A DNA stretch of 64,000 nt from Mikania micrantha (taxonomy: Eukaryota > Streptophyta > Magnoliopsida > Asterales > Asteraceae), in the NCBI GenBank assembly GCA_009363875.1, contig CM018691.1:6889977-6953976 (forward strand), read 5' to 3'. Within the stretch, counting starts at the first letter, position 1. Every line of letters starts with the position of its first letter. The notes under the pieces are model-generated. The model was not told where the DNA came from. It made no database searches and was given only the letters and a program-made list of their open reading frames with translations. This document shows positions 1 to 11,723 of this stretch, piece by piece. The position numbers were made by a program, and so were the translations under genes.

Positions 1-360
1 TATGGTTAGATACATGTACCATGTTTCATGCACAAGTAATAGTTTCCAGGCATAAGTTTCAATTGTTCACACATTATTTCATCATGAATTCCATAAGTTT
101 GCATCAAGTCTCATGTAAAGCACATAGCCTCATAAGTATCAAGTATCATGTTTAAGCATAATGTTTTCACAAACATAAAGTGTCATGTTTAGCATATCGT
201 TTCACTCGCATCTAATCCCATGTTTAAGTGTCAAGTCTCATATAAAAGCATCATGTCTCATAAGCATCCAATAAATGATTTCAAACCTCAAGTTTAAAGT
301 ATAAGTTTCATCATAAGTATCATGTTTATGTTTAAAGCATTTAGTAACATTTCAACAATT
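1..360. repeat. Degenerate short tandem repeats in LTR
   Basis: Variants of a roughly 20-35 base unit built from CATGTTTA, AAGTATCA and CATAAGTTTCA recur about ten times before the GAACTCACC motif near 430. A similar block precedes the same motif at 33470-33690 in the other minus-strand LTR. Confidence 0.5.
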
Positions 361-2478
361 TATGAAAATGTTTAACATGCTTCTCAGTCCCGAAGTAAAA
401 CAAATAAGTTAGAAAGGGGACAAATGAACTCACCTTGTTGTAGCTCTTATGTTTCAACCAAGAAAATAATGCGCGCTCGTTTGTTGTAAATTAAGTATCT
501 TCAGCACCTGTGCCGATTTATTACGATTCGAATACTGTAAGTATTTATAGTTAACGTATATAGGGTTTAGGTCTCGGTGTGCGACTATGTGTCCTATATA
601 CTTGCTAGTGTGTTACTAAGATTTTCTTTAATTATTCTATGTTACATACCCTCTATGAATCCCTTATTTGTTAATTAATGACAACTTACTTTTAAATTTT
701 ACGAAAATCGGGCAGAGTTTCCTTTGTTTTTAGTCCAAATCTAGACAATTTATATTGTCTATTTTACAACCAAATCCCAATCAATTATAATAAAACTAAC
801 TTTCGTAACTATATAAACTTTAAACAAAACCAATGACATTTATAAAATATAACAATTAGTTATTAATTAAAGTCATTCTATTTGATTATTCTCAATTGTT
901 TAACCATGCCATGAATATGCTATGGGTTGTGTGTTGACCACATAAGGTCAAACAACCCATACTTAGTTTGTCTCATTGAATTCCCATTGATCTTACCTTG
1001 TCGTTCTTTAGTTCTTTCGAAACCTATAACCATGTAACAACCCTTTTTAACTTAACATAAGTTATCATGTCTCTTGGTTTTGATTATTGATATCCCAAGT
1101 GTTTCATGTAAATGTTATGTTATAAAAACATAATAAAACACAATCGTTTAAAGTGTTAAGAAAAGTTTTAGCAATTGATAACTCACTTAAGTAAATCCAC
1201 CAACTTTGTAGTAAAGTGGTTAACTTATTTTACAAAAGTAATCCTATTGTTACTTTGATCAAAATGGGATTTAGTTACAATCTTTTGACATGTTTTAGAA
1301 ACATATCCATGAGTTAAACATTTGTTTTAAAGTTTATCAATATTTTTAACAAATGTTTAGGTAATATAGGTGAAAACATCTTAACCCGACTGCACCTAAT
1401 GACCATTCGGTTTTCGATTTATAATTGTTTTAAATATTATGGGCTTAGACAACAAAAGGATTGGATTATTGGATTCATGTGATATTCTTGGCTGGAATCA
1501 AAAGTCTCGACCAAATTTCTAAATTACTTTGAGTTTTTGACTTGAATTAAGTAATTTATTATAGGTGGGTGGTCCACCATGTTTTCCTAATGGTCCTTTT
1601 AATTCTTGGCCAGTACTTTCAAAAAAACAAGAAAGAGTTTTCGGTCACTATATGTCAAAATATGAGGTTCAAGACTCATGTGGGTTCTCGACCAAGACTA
1701 AATGCTTCTCGATGGGACCAAATGGGTTCTCTACCAATGACTTGGTTCTCGACTTTGGATTATTTGGCTACCATAGCAGGTTATTATCAACGGTTCTTGG
1801 CAGCTGAACATGGTGATTAATCTGACTAATATTGTTGATTCAACCAAGAACCCACCTATGCGATACTAACAGCACCGACAAGGGTAATATCGATGGTCTG
1901 CCCCCGTTCAGCTTTAGTATCGACAAGGCTCACTTCCTAGAATCTTGGCCCAGTAGACACTACTAAACCCGACCGGAGTTGGACAAGAAAGAGGTCATCA
2001 GCTTATCATTTCCGGTGGGGAGTTGCAGGTTTGTTCACTGTTCTTGCGTAGGAGTTGAGGTCCAGCCTCTTAACACCCACATTTTGACACCCCAACTACC
2101 CTCAATCCTTCCATGCTTCAATTTAAAGTGTTTCTAATGTTTTTAAACAAGTTTCATGCGCATCCTACAGCTGTAAAAGTGAGAAAACTGGTTTTGAGCT
2201 CATACCTTTTGAAATGATGAAAACCCACTTTTTGCAGCAACTTCTCACTAGGATTCCATCCAAAACACTTCGAAATAGCACCGATCCCTTGTACTTACAG
2301 CTTCCTCTCATCGAGACGGTCGTTTCGATATATTATACGCGCGATTTGGTTAAGAAACGAAGAAGTTATGAGGATTTTTGTGGTGATTTCTAGTGAAAAA
2401 CGAAAAAAAAAAAACGGAATTGATGTTAGAGAGAGAGAGTGATCAGCCACAATGAGGAAGAAGATGAGGTTAAATGGG

Positions 2479-2486
2479 TTTTTATA
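2479..2486 (-). promoter_or_regulatory. TATA box of minus-strand LTR
   Basis: The minus strand reads GGGGTATAAAAACCC, then a leader rich in CT and GA tracts at 2400-2470. This is the usual layout of a plant LTR promoter and sets the direction of the element ending at 3600. Confidence 0.55.
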
Positions 2487-2767
2487 CCCCGAGTGGTTCC
2501 CCGCGTGTTCGGTCTCCCTCGGTGTTGGTTTCGCGTATTTCTACGTGCGTTTTTACGATTACGACATTAAATATTTTGAACTGTAAAATAGTTTTCTTTA
2601 ATTGTTTTTGATAAGTTTCAAAATTGTAAAACGTAAGATATTATATTTTACTTACTTTTACTGTTTCGTTCGGGATCAGACTGTTAAACCTCGTTATTTA
2701 ACGTTAATTTCTCGTAGTTTAACAAAAGTAGTTTAACTTAAATATTTTTAAGTGGGATTTACTAATA

Positions 2768-2801
2768 AATATTATTATTATTATTATTTATTATTATTTA
2801 A
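2768..2801. repeat. ATT microsatellite
   Basis: Interrupted run of about eleven TTA/ATT trinucleotides. Confidence 0.85.
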
Positions 2802-3600
2802 ACGTTCGTAATCGTTTTCGTCAGAACGTGTCACCATCGCGCGTATTCGTTGGAATCGTCATTCGAACGAACACGGCGATGGTTTGGCTTTCCAACTTTT
2901 GTTTTCTACTTTTCAGTCATTATTTCATAACGTTAAACTATCAGAATCATTCGTACAGATCGTCACCTATACGAATAACTCGTCGGTTTAGCGTTCCGCA
3001 ACAACAACTGTTATAGTTTTGTTTTGTTTATCCTCACATACGTATATACACAATAGTATCAAATCAAGTTTCTGTGTTTCAACACTGTGTTGTCTGACAT
3101 GTTTCTGACTGTTAAACCCTAAGGTTTCAGTCATATTCAGACAATCGTTTAATAGTCTAGTATAAAGCATAATGTTCCAATAAAATAAGCATAGTTTCAC
3201 GTAATGTGTACATGATTTACTGTTGCGATCACTGTTCCGGCACGCGTCCGGCACTGGTGTTACACATATGGACAGGAATGCACTTAAGGACACGAGCATA
3301 GGAACTGCATGCATCTATGTTGTGTCGTGTTGAACAAACAATTTTAACTATTTTTTTGTTATTCATTAAACAATGTAATGTCTGACAATTTACTTACCCA
3401 CTGCATATCAAATACATATTATTCCGCTGCTTTGTAACTTAATTTCCGCTACAATATTTTAAAACAATTTGATTGTAACTAAGACAAACATTGTATTTTG
3501 AAACGCATATAGGGTCGTTCTATATGACCAAGAGCTGTGATTCTGGCCACGTCACACCCATGTGGACTGACACCACACGTGGGAATTTGGGGGTGTGACA

Positions 3601-4652
3601 ACTTTAAACTTCTTTAGTGAATCTAAGGGTATTACAAGACAATTCAGTGCTCCTAGGACTCCACAACAAAATGGTGTTGCTGAGAGAAGGAATATGACAC
3701 TGATTGAGGCTGTTAGAACCATGTTATCTGATGCCAAACTACCGATTACTTTTTGGGCAGAAGCAGTCAATACTGCCTGTTATGTCCAAAACAGGATATT
3801 GGTAGTTATATCACATGGTATGACTCCTTATGAAATTTGGCATAAGAGAAAACCATTTATTGGATTTCTTAAACCATTTGGATGTCAATGGACCATTTTG
3901 AATACCAAATATCATCTAGCCAAGTTTGTTGAGAAATCAGCAGAGGGCTACTATGTTGGGTATTCTTCACAGGCTAAGGCATATAGAGTATACATCAAAG
4001 ATTTTCAGTTTGATGAACATACTATCAATAAACCTGGAATAGGCTCTGATTGGTTGTTTGATCTTGATAAATTCACATCTGCATTTAATCTTTTGAAAGA
4101 GTATGTTCCAGAACCGCAGACAACTACCTCTGACCCCACTCAAGACAGAAGGGAGGAAGACTTTCGTGTTGAACTTCCATAGCTTCAAGATAAACCTTGG
4201 CAGAATCCACTTCAACACAGCAAACAATCTCACACTAAGAAACCAACATATCATCTCAAGCTACTCCTCTAAGTGAATCCACCTCTGTCCCACAAAATCA
4301 AGAGGATGTTAGCATCCCTACTGAAGGGGAAACCACTATGGGAGCTTCTCTTCAGAGAGAAAATCAATCCACATCAGTCCAACGTCAAAGAATCCAAGAT
4401 CTGCCAGAAATCCAGCTTGAGGTTGTACTTCTAAACCTTGAGCCCAGCAACTTGGATTTGGGTTCCCAGCTGGATGTGATTCCAAGAACTCGCATTCATA
4501 ACATTCATCCAGCTAAGAATATCATTGGTAGTGTTGATGAAGGAGTAAGAACAAGGAGCTCCATGCATAAAGCAAACATCTGTTTGTTTTCTTACTTTCT
4601 ATCCCAAATAGAACCAAAGAAAGTTGCTAAAGCATTGAAAGATAGCAGCTAG
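3601..4652 (+). pseudogene. Copia integrase C-terminal part and linker (remnant)
   Basis: Translation from 3601 gives the end of the integrase core, including the block GVAERRN that carries the catalytic Glu of Copia integrases, then WAEAVNTACYVQNR and the integrase C-terminal region. The first two catalytic Asp residues lie upstream and are absent because the frame begins at the insertion junction. The frame stops at 4180-4182. A second frame, 4338-4652, carries the linker to RT (EPKKVAKAL) and ends in TAG where Copia proteins normally have a conserved Trp, followed in the same frame by RT. Clearly non-functional. Confidence 0.8.
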
Positions 4653-4661
4653 TTAGAAGCA

Positions 4662-5811
4662 ATGCAGGAGGAACTCCTTCAATTTAAAAGGCAAGGAGTT
4701 TGGAAAATTTGTCCTTTACCCAAGGGCAAATATGCAATTGGTACAAATTGGGTTTTTAGGAATAAGAAGGATGACAAAGGTGCTGTCATAAAAAATAAGG
4801 CAAGGTTGGTTGTACAGGGATACACACAGGAGGAAGGGATTGGCTGTGATGATTTTTTTGCTCCAGTTGCAAGGATTGAGGCTATCAGAATATTTCTAGC
4901 ATTTGCAGCTGCCAAAGACTTCAAGGTATTTCAAATGAATGTCAAAAGTGCCTTCCTCTATGGAAAAATTTATGAAGAAGTATATGTTTGTCAACCACCT
5001 GGATTTGAGGATCCTAAGTTTCCTAATCATGTCTGTAAGCTTGATAAAGCTCTATATGGGCTACATCAAGCTCCCAGAAAATTGTATGAAACTTTGTCCT
5101 CCTTTCTACTGTCAAACAACTTCAAGAGAGGGACTATTGACAAGACTCTTTTCTTCAAGAAATCCAATCAACATATTATGCTTGTCCAGATTTATGTTGA
5201 TAATATCTTTGGTTCTACTAATGAATCTCTCTGCAAGGACTTTGAAGCACTAATGAAGTCCAAATTTGAAATGAGCTCAATGGGAGAGCTCACTCTTTCT
5301 TGGACTACAGGTGAAGCAAACTCATACAGGGATTTTTATTAATCAATCAAAGTATGTCAAGGATATTCTTGAAAGGTTTAACTTCATAGATTGTAAAGCT
5401 CTAGGCACTCCAATGTCCAAAAAAACATCCTTAGGCCCTAATCTTAAGGGGGAGGAAGTTGATCAGCACCAATATAAAGCAATGATTGGCTCTTTGATGT
5501 ATCTCATAGCAAGCATTCCTGATATCATGTTTGCAACTTGTTTGTGTGCAAGATTCCAGGCTAACCCAAAAAGTTCTCACATGTTTGCTGTGAACAGAAT
5601 CTTTAGATATCTCAAAGGAGCACCAAGTCTAGGATTGTGGTATCCTAGGAATGAGGATTTTCAGTTCATGACTTACACTGATAGTGATTATGGAGGTTGC
5701 AACATCAGCAAGAAGTCAACATCAGGAGGATGTCAATTTCTTGGGTCCAGAATAGTGTCTTGGCAATGCAAGAAGCAGTCATGTGTTTCTACCTCTACTG
5801 CGGAAGCTTAG
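4662..5811 (+). pseudogene. Copia reverse transcriptase (remnant)
   Basis: Two overlapping frames (4662-5342 and 5311-5811) hold the Copia RT: GTNWVFRNKKD, NKARLVVQGYTQEEG, MNVKSAFLYGKI and LDKALYGLHQAPR, continuing into the connection region (MIGSLMYL). A frameshift lies near 5295 in the GELT block. The polymerase motif normally YVDD-I-I reads YVDNIFGST, so the second catalytic Asp is changed and one residue is lost. The enzyme would therefore be inactive even without the frameshift. Same frame and strand as the flanking integrase and RNase H pieces. Confidence 0.85.
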
Positions 5812-6132
5812 TACATTGCTGCTTCTAGCTGTTGTGCACAAGTAATCTGGATTTAGAATCGGATGAAAGACTACGGAGTAGAATTTTTCAACACTCCTAT
5901 ACAAATTGACAACTCCAATGCAATCTCCGTCACCAACAATCCAGTCAAGCATTCCAAGACCAAGCACATTGATACCATATATCATTTTATTTGAGATTGT
6001 GTAGAAAAGAAGCTGATTCATCTAGTCAAAGTTGATACAGAACACAACCTGGCTGATCTCTTCACCAAAGCCTTTGATGAAGGAAGATTCAGGTATTTAA
6101 TAACAACTATTGGTATGATTAATTTTGAATAA
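5812..6132 (+). pseudogene. Copia RNase H (remnant)
   Basis: Continues in the RT frame after a TAG at 5809-5811 that replaces the Glu of the STAEAEY block. Further in-frame stops follow (VIWI-stop and YHFI-stop). Conserved Copia RNase H wording remains: DNSNAISVTNNPVKHSKTKHID and LADLFTKAFDEGRF. The open frame ends at TAA 6130-6132, the expected end of SIRE-type pol. Decayed pseudogene. Confidence 0.8.
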
Positions 6133-6740
6133 ATAAATTTGCAAAAAGGTTTAAATGATCCTTTGGAAGATAAACTTAATCTATCTTCTGATAAGTAAAT
6201 TACTCATCAGAAGATATTTCATGTCTTCAGAAGTCTTATTTAACTCTTGTCTCGGAAGTAATCACACTTAGGAGACATTTATTCTTCTAAGGTAAGTATC
6301 TTCCGATACATTTCTTTGTCTTCGGAAGCTTGATCTTCTGATTAAATTAAGTTGCTTATCTAAGCAAAAATAACATAATCAGAAGAAGATGTATTCTGAA
6401 GCACAAGTCTATCTGATTTTGATTTCTAAACCTTCAGAAGGAGGTCCTTCCGATAAAACATTTATAGCCTCAATATAGCTTTTAAATATTCATCGGAAGC
6501 ACATGTCTTCTGAAGAACATTTGCTTGGAAACAGTCCTTCCGAAAGCCATAATCCCAGTGTATCATAGCTGTCTCGGAAGACCTTCTTCTCTGACATTCC
6601 GGATCTCAAAATTTAATGTGTCTCCATATTAAATGCTGACATCCGAAGGTATAAAAGGTCTCCCGCTCATCTCACTTTCTCTCACCGTTCCATTTTCAAA
6701 TCGAATTCCTCATTCTCTCTCAAATTAAACCCCAAATCCA
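6133..6740 (+). promoter_or_regulatory. Motif array and core promoter ahead of extra gene
   Basis: About 600 bases without a gene between pol and the extra gene. It is filled with variants of the palindrome CTTCNGAAG (CTTCGGAAG, CTTCTGAAG, CTTCAGAAG and diverged forms), about fifteen in all. A strong plant core promoter follows: TATAAAAGG at 6650-6658, a CT-rich tract, and an ATG at 6752. The same motif family fills the U3 part of the element's own LTR (27515-27725). I infer an internal promoter for the extra gene; transcription is not shown by sequence alone. Confidence 0.5.
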
Positions 6741-6751
6741 CTCCGATTGCC

Positions 6752-7692
6752 ATGGAATCACTTGTGTTTCGACCTGCTCACAACCTGGTTGCCGAACTAT
6801 CAGCTGAACATGATGTTGATTTCGCACCGGTCATATCCTTTCTCAAAAGGAGCAGGTATCACTTTGCATCGCTGTCAAACCTGTGGTGTATGAATTTCAT
6901 CACCAACAGTTTTGGTGTTCTTGCTCTATTGCTTCATCTCCCAATGGTAGAACTCTCATGGCTACCATTGATGCTCATCCCATCTCCATTTCTGTCGAGA
7001 TGATCTGTCAGCATCTTCATCTTAATGATGCCAGTGGAAGGGTCTCATTCACAAGAGATGAGGTAGCAGTAACCTATAGGTCATTGGGGTACGAAGGTCC
7101 TCTCCCTTCAACAACCTATTTGAAGGGTACAATGTCCTACAATTACAAGTACCTCATACATGTTTTTCTCCACTGTCTGTCTAATAAAACTGGTGTATGG
7201 GATCAAGTCCCCTCTGATTTAGCTTCGGCTATTCATGGCTTGATCTCCAATCAACTGTTTAACTTTTTTGCTTTTATTTTCAATAATTTGGCTGACAATC
7301 TTTCGTCACCAAAGAAATTTTGTATGTATCCCAGATTTTTGCGGCACCTTTTCTACAGTGAGATGGGCTCCTCCCTCTCACTGACTGGGAACATATACAA
7401 TATCCCTTTGGTTACAGCCAAGGTTTTTGTACAACTCAAGAAGAAGAGTGCTCAGTTCTCCGGAACATTCACTCCTCTTCTTCCTTCCATGGAGCTTCCT
7501 ACTCCTGAAGGTGACAGCACTGTAGAACCAACAGCAGGTGATCCCACACCTTCCCCTTCTGTCCCACACCTAATAAAAATCACTTACAAATGCAAACGAA
7601 CCACTAAACAGCTCTCTACAGCTGTTCAGGCACCTTCCTCTGAACCAATTAAAAAGGGCAAAAAGAACTGGCAGGGGCACAGTTCTGCCTAA
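6752..7692 (+). pseudogene. SIRE extra (env-position) gene, N-terminal domain, frameshifted
   Basis: Begins ATG at 6752 (GCCATGG context) in frame 2 and continues after a frameshift near 6885-6895 in frame 1 to a stop at 7690-7692. I recognise the family as the long protein of unknown function that follows pol in SIRE-type Copia elements of Asteraceae. Recognisable blocks are an N-terminal FRPAHNLVA segment, MATIDAHPISISVEMICQHL, KYLIHVFLHCLS and MYPRFLRHLF. It is not a classical fusogen: I see no signal peptide and no clear transmembrane span. The product is globular at first, then Pro/Ser/Thr-rich from about residue 210 of the second frame. Its biochemical role is unknown. Confidence 0.6.
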
Positions 7693-7693
7693 G

Positions 7694-9349
7694 GTGACAG
7701 CCACACCTACTTCTTCACCATTGGTTCTTCCTCTGGAACAAGTGGCTGCCCCTATCCAGCCTGAAAGCCCTCAGAGTATGTCACAATACATACCTGAGAA
7801 TATCCAAAGGGATACCCCCATCATTGAGTCTGCTTCTGATGAAGCAACTCCCTTAGTTCAAGGACTATCTCCCAGGTCCCTAGGAGAGTATAACACATCA
7901 ATGCCCCCCACCCATACTATTACCCCGGCTCAAGGACCCTCTGCAGTTGCTCTGGATGACCCACTCTCTCCCACTACCCAAACATTACTGAGAGTGGTGA
8001 TAGAGCTACAAGCAAGGTTTCCTGACCCAGAGCCTACCATAACAGAGGTTGACCTTAAGAGTGCTGAAAAGGTCAATACAGAGGAGGCTGCCACTACTGT
8101 TGAACTTTCTCAGGTTCCTTAGGCCAGTGGTACAGGCAATAGGACCTCCTCTGTGGCAACTCACATTGTTGATGACTTCTTTGAGGTCATCTTCAATGAG
8201 AGGAATCTAGGGTGCCTAGAAACCACATCTGGTGGTGGAGGTGCAGGAGATGGGCTCAGGACTCCATCACCCCATGATTCCACTCCGATGGATGAGGGCA
8301 CAACCATCCAGGAATTGACGACCACCATCTCCACCTTACAAACCAGGGTAGCTCACCTAGAAGCTAAGGTTGTTACCCTGAGGCTGCAGGTCCAAGAGAA
8401 ATATGCAACCATCTTGGACCTCAGGCGCTGCCCAATCATTAGTTACCCATTTCATCCTGATCTTATCCAGGTGTCCTCTCATTCCCTTGATGCTTCCAAA
8501 AAGGGGGAGAAGGTACAACCTATAGGATCAGGATCTCCGGCCAAAGGAGAGGAGGAAGCTGCTCAAGACCTCACTCGATCCATTGTTAACTTAGACAGTG
8601 AATGGGATAAGTTCTTGAGAGCACACTTTCATTACTCTAGCTCTTCCTCCCCCTCTTCCGAAGCTGCAGGGGATTCCATAGAGAAAGAGCTAGAGCTCAC
8701 ATCTAACACATCTATGGAGCCCAGGTCCCTTGTTGGGATCCAACAGTCCTTCTCTAGGACTAAGTCCCCTTCTGGGACTACAGCCAAGGTTACCATGGAG
8801 GAACCCAATTCTATGGAACGTGTGTCCCCTCTTGGGATAATGGCTGATGAAAACCTCTCCTCTAATCCTGAGTTCTCCAAGGACACTACTAAGGAACCTT
8901 CTAAGGTGGCTGGTCAACTGGAGGAGGTAGTGAATGCTAAGTTTAACTCCAAAGCTGAAGCTGCTTCCGAAGGCCCAGTCATTCTTGAGGTTTCTTCCTC
9001 AGAAGGACATTTGGCCGATGAACCAACTCGTGAGGCCACAGGATCTATCTCCTCTGGGTTAAAGACAATGGACAAAGGCAAAAGAAAACTAACCCCAGAG
9101 GAGGAAGTTGCACAAGAGGAGAAGAGGCCACCAAAGAAGAAGGGCCGATCAGATACTTCCCTAGATGGAGAAATTCTAAGACTTTCTTGCCTCCACCAGG
9201 AGAAGGGATTTGATGTAGATGAGATACTTAACTGGTCGGTACCTAGAATGGCCTCTGAGCTGGATAGGGTGCAGCAGCTTGAACAGGCTGCTGCTGCATC
9301 TAAAGTTGTGGCAGTTCTCACCAAGAAACAAAAGGAGACTGCTTACTAA
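7694..9349 (+). pseudogene. SIRE extra gene, middle region with coiled coil
   Basis: Frame 2 resumes just after the previous stop and is broken once by TAG at 8120-8122, then open to 9349. The first part is Pro/Thr/Ser-rich and low complexity. The second part has a heptad-rich segment (about 8306-8420, TIQELTTTISTLQTRVAHLE) that should form a coiled coil. A highly charged Ser/Glu/Lys region with a basic KGKRKLTPEEE stretch and KKKGR follows; these could act as nuclear signals. The order (globular domain, linker, coiled coil, charged tail) matches what I recall of the SIRE extra protein. Function unknown. Confidence 0.5.
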
Positions 9350-9539
9350 GAAAATATGAAAAAGTTCCCGGTGAACTATGGATGTTCTCGGTAGCAGCTT
9401 GGCCCAATGAAGAACTCTACCATGGACATGCATATAAGAGGCATAAAAAAGAAGATCGCATAGGGAGAGTTTCCTTCAATGGAGCAGATCCAGGCTCATA
9501 GGGAGAATCTAAATCTTGGCTTTGGAGGAAGAATAATTT

Positions 9540-10256
9540 TTGACTCACCCCTCCGATCCAGCAATCAGAGAAGGAGAGGAAGTGATGTGTGATGCTACTA
9601 CTGATGCTTTCTTTCCAAAGCAAGAGCCTCTCTTCCCTCCATCCAGTCCCTCTTATGATAACATGCCTATATCTTCAGTGATCAAAATAAAAAGAGGAGC
9701 CACACAGAAAACAACCACAGCTCCTGATCTTGAGATATCAAAAAGGGAGTATGAGAGGAAAACTAAAGAAACAACTGCTGCTAAGAATGTAGCAGCAGAG
9801 GAAGCTGAAGAAGCAACAGCAGCAGGAGAGGCTGAGGAAGCAACAACAGCTGAGGAAGCTGGGGAAGCACAGGAGACCATAGATCAGAGGAACTTAACTT
9901 TGGTTACAGTCCAGGCAAGGAAAAAGAGAAGAAAAACTATGGCTAGAATGAGCAAAAGGATTGTAAGCACCTCTGACTCTGAGTTTGAATCAGAGCCTAA
10001 AAGGGGACCAGATCCCATTAGATCATACATTCCAATTGTTGAGTGGAGCTTCAATGCAAAACAGAAGATGTTCACCCTCACAAAATCCAATGGAGGGATA
10101 ACGGTGCTAGATCTCCTTAAGCTTATGATTATTGCTGATCCATTTGTTTATGATCTTGAAATGCTCCCTCTCCACAATCCTGACAATGGCTCTGATGGAA
10201 GAATAGCCGTCAAATGGGCCAAGGCAAGGGCAAAAGTTCTACGGGAAGAAAGATAA
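9540..10256 (+). pseudogene. SIRE extra gene, C-terminal region
   Basis: Third frame segment, with no proper start of its own; it follows a stop near 9535. It encodes an acidic, Ala/Glu-rich repeat (AAEEAEEATAAGEAEEATTA), a basic patch (ARKKRRKTMARMSKR) and a more globular tail ending at 10254-10256, about 20 bases before the polypurine tract. The position directly before the 3' LTR marks it as the end of the extra gene. Frames between 9349 and 9540 are broken. No known enzymatic domain is visible. Confidence 0.45.
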
Positions 10257-10276
10257 AGGTTTTGGAAGCATCAGCC

Positions 10277-10286
10277 TAGGGGAGAC
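10277..10286 (+). other. Polypurine tract of SIRE element
   Basis: TAGGGGAGAC directly precedes the LTR start TGTAAGATC at 10287; plus-strand primer site of the Copia element. Confidence 0.6.
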
Positions 10287-10317
10287 TGTAAGATCATGAA
10301 AGCTGGAGCTCTCCAAA
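10287..10317 (+). repeat. SIRE 3' LTR, first 31 bases
   Basis: LTR start TGTAAGATCATG, interrupted after CCAAA (10313-10317), the target site of the Gypsy dimer. Continues at 27490. Confidence 0.65.
10313..10317. other. Target site duplication CCAAA (left)
   Basis: Matches CCAAA at 27485-27489 on the far side of the dimer; 5 bases is the usual size for LTR elements. Confidence 0.9.
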
Positions 10318-10506
10318 TGTAACAACCGAATAATTAGCACATTTGATTGTGTATAAAATCTACGTTGAATTAACAATCGAAATTATTACAGGATGATAGT
10401 ATGCGAGAAATGATGAACGTAGGCGAAAACCGTGCGCAAAACGGAGTTACGGATTGTCCGGAATCGCGAAACGAAGAAAATTTTCAAAGTATTGAACTTT
10501 TGGACT

Positions 10507-10637
10507 CGTCGCGGTACGCGACGGAGATTTGAGGATCCTTCGCGGTACGCGATGGACCAAAAATATCTGAAATCCTCCGGATTTCTTCGCGGTACGCGAA
10601 GCCTTATTTGGCTCCTCATCGCGGTACGCGACGGGTG
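10507..10637 (+). repeat. GTA-loop palindrome cluster, LTR1
   Basis: Four copies of TCGCG-GTA-CGCGA. Outer pairs vary together: CG...CG flanks in copies 1 and 4, CT...AG in copy 3. In LTR1 the fourth copy has lost one pair (CATCGCG). Also here is GAAATCC-TCC-GGATTTC. Equivalent clusters lie at 17884-18014 (LTR2) and 25263-25393 (LTR3). Confidence 0.85.
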
Positions 10638-11723
10638 AGGCGGTGGAATAAGTTGATATCTTTCATCAGATTTCATAAAAACTATATTTCATCTTCATAT
10701 CTCGAACATATTCGCTCCAGACGAACATCAGACGAATTTTTCTCATCAAACCTTCAATTTGAAGCCACCAGAAGTCTCTGATCATACCAGGGATCCTATC
10801 TACAAGTTCTGATCGTTGTTTTGCAGTCAAAACTCCGTCAGATTAGGTAATGATTAGTTTTTAACATTCTAGTGTGATTTTAATTGATTAGATCTTGATT
10901 TTGAATGTAATGACATAGTTAGGATTGTTGATTATTGCCTAGATGATGGCTAGGATTGATTAGAAATGAAGAACACGATGTTCTAACGGTTAAATCCTTG
11001 TTTTGATCCGTTGTAATGCCCGGTTTGCATGAAATCACAACTATGATTATAATGGTTTAATCCATTTGATTATGACAATGTAGGTGATTAGCTTGGTTAA
11101 TCTTTGAAATGCAAAGGTTAAATCTAAGTGTTTCAAACTAATCACAATCATTAACATACTTATTGGAACGATTATCTGATGTTTATGATAACAGTCAGAT
11201 TAGTATGTTAAACATGGTTATTAAACCTACTCTAAGACTACATAGTGATATTTCATGATATCTGGGAAATCAATGATAAGGATTGATCATTTCTAAGCCA
11301 TCAATCCGTTTAAGAATTGTTTTAGCATTATAATCAACAACATTAACTATTTGATGACTTTCAAGAAAATGTCTTTGACATTGAACGTTCAAAAAGATCT
11401 AATCAGTAGGTTAAAACCTAAATAACTTATTAAGTGTAAACTAATGTAGAGTTACACCATTAGTACCAGTTTACGAGGAATCGTGCTGCTGTAAGATATC
11501 AGGTGAGTTCTTAAAGCCCTGTTTTAAATGTTTTATCATTTTGGGCTGATATGCATGTTATAAAGTTCTGTTATGAAAATGATTGTATGTATGTATAAAG
11601 TATTGTATGAAAGTGATTTTTAACCTGATTTTAGTCAGGTAAAACATGTTTACAGATAAAGAAAGTTTACAGATAAAGAATGTTTATAGATAAAGAATGT
11701 ATTAAAGAAAAGAATGTTTTAAG

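Larger units (their letters stand above)
1..3600 (-). mobile_element. Partial LTR-retrotransposon end (large LTR, minus orientation)
   Basis: No convincing coding region is visible here. The right edge at 3600 reads TGTCACACCCCC on the minus strand, a typical LTR terminus, and abuts coding sequence of a Copia integrase without transition, so it is an insertion junction. A minus-strand TATA box near 2480 followed by a CT-rich leader supports minus orientation. The sequence around 400-440 (AAAGGGG, then GAACTCACC) resembles the equivalent part of the minus-strand Gypsy LTR near 33750-33770. The left end of the element lies outside the window, so LTR length and internal region are unknown. A solo LTR or a full element would both fit. 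Confidence 0.5.

Noticed and set aside
1565..1820. Short frame with GYYQRFL, resembling the Gypsy block GYYRRF
   Set aside because: The similarity covers only a few residues and the rest does not match; too short to call a pol remnant.
6180..6660. CTTCNGAAG motifs read as heat-shock elements
   Set aside because: Heat-shock elements need TTC and GAA two bases apart; here the palindrome has a single central base, so the spacing is wrong.
10386..10676. Open frames of 68 and 96 codons repeated in each dimer LTR and, as relatives, in the 52 kb and 58 kb LTRs
   Set aside because: They read through the CG-rich palindromes, lack any recognisable domain, and recur only because the LTR recurs. Treated as shadows of LTR structure.
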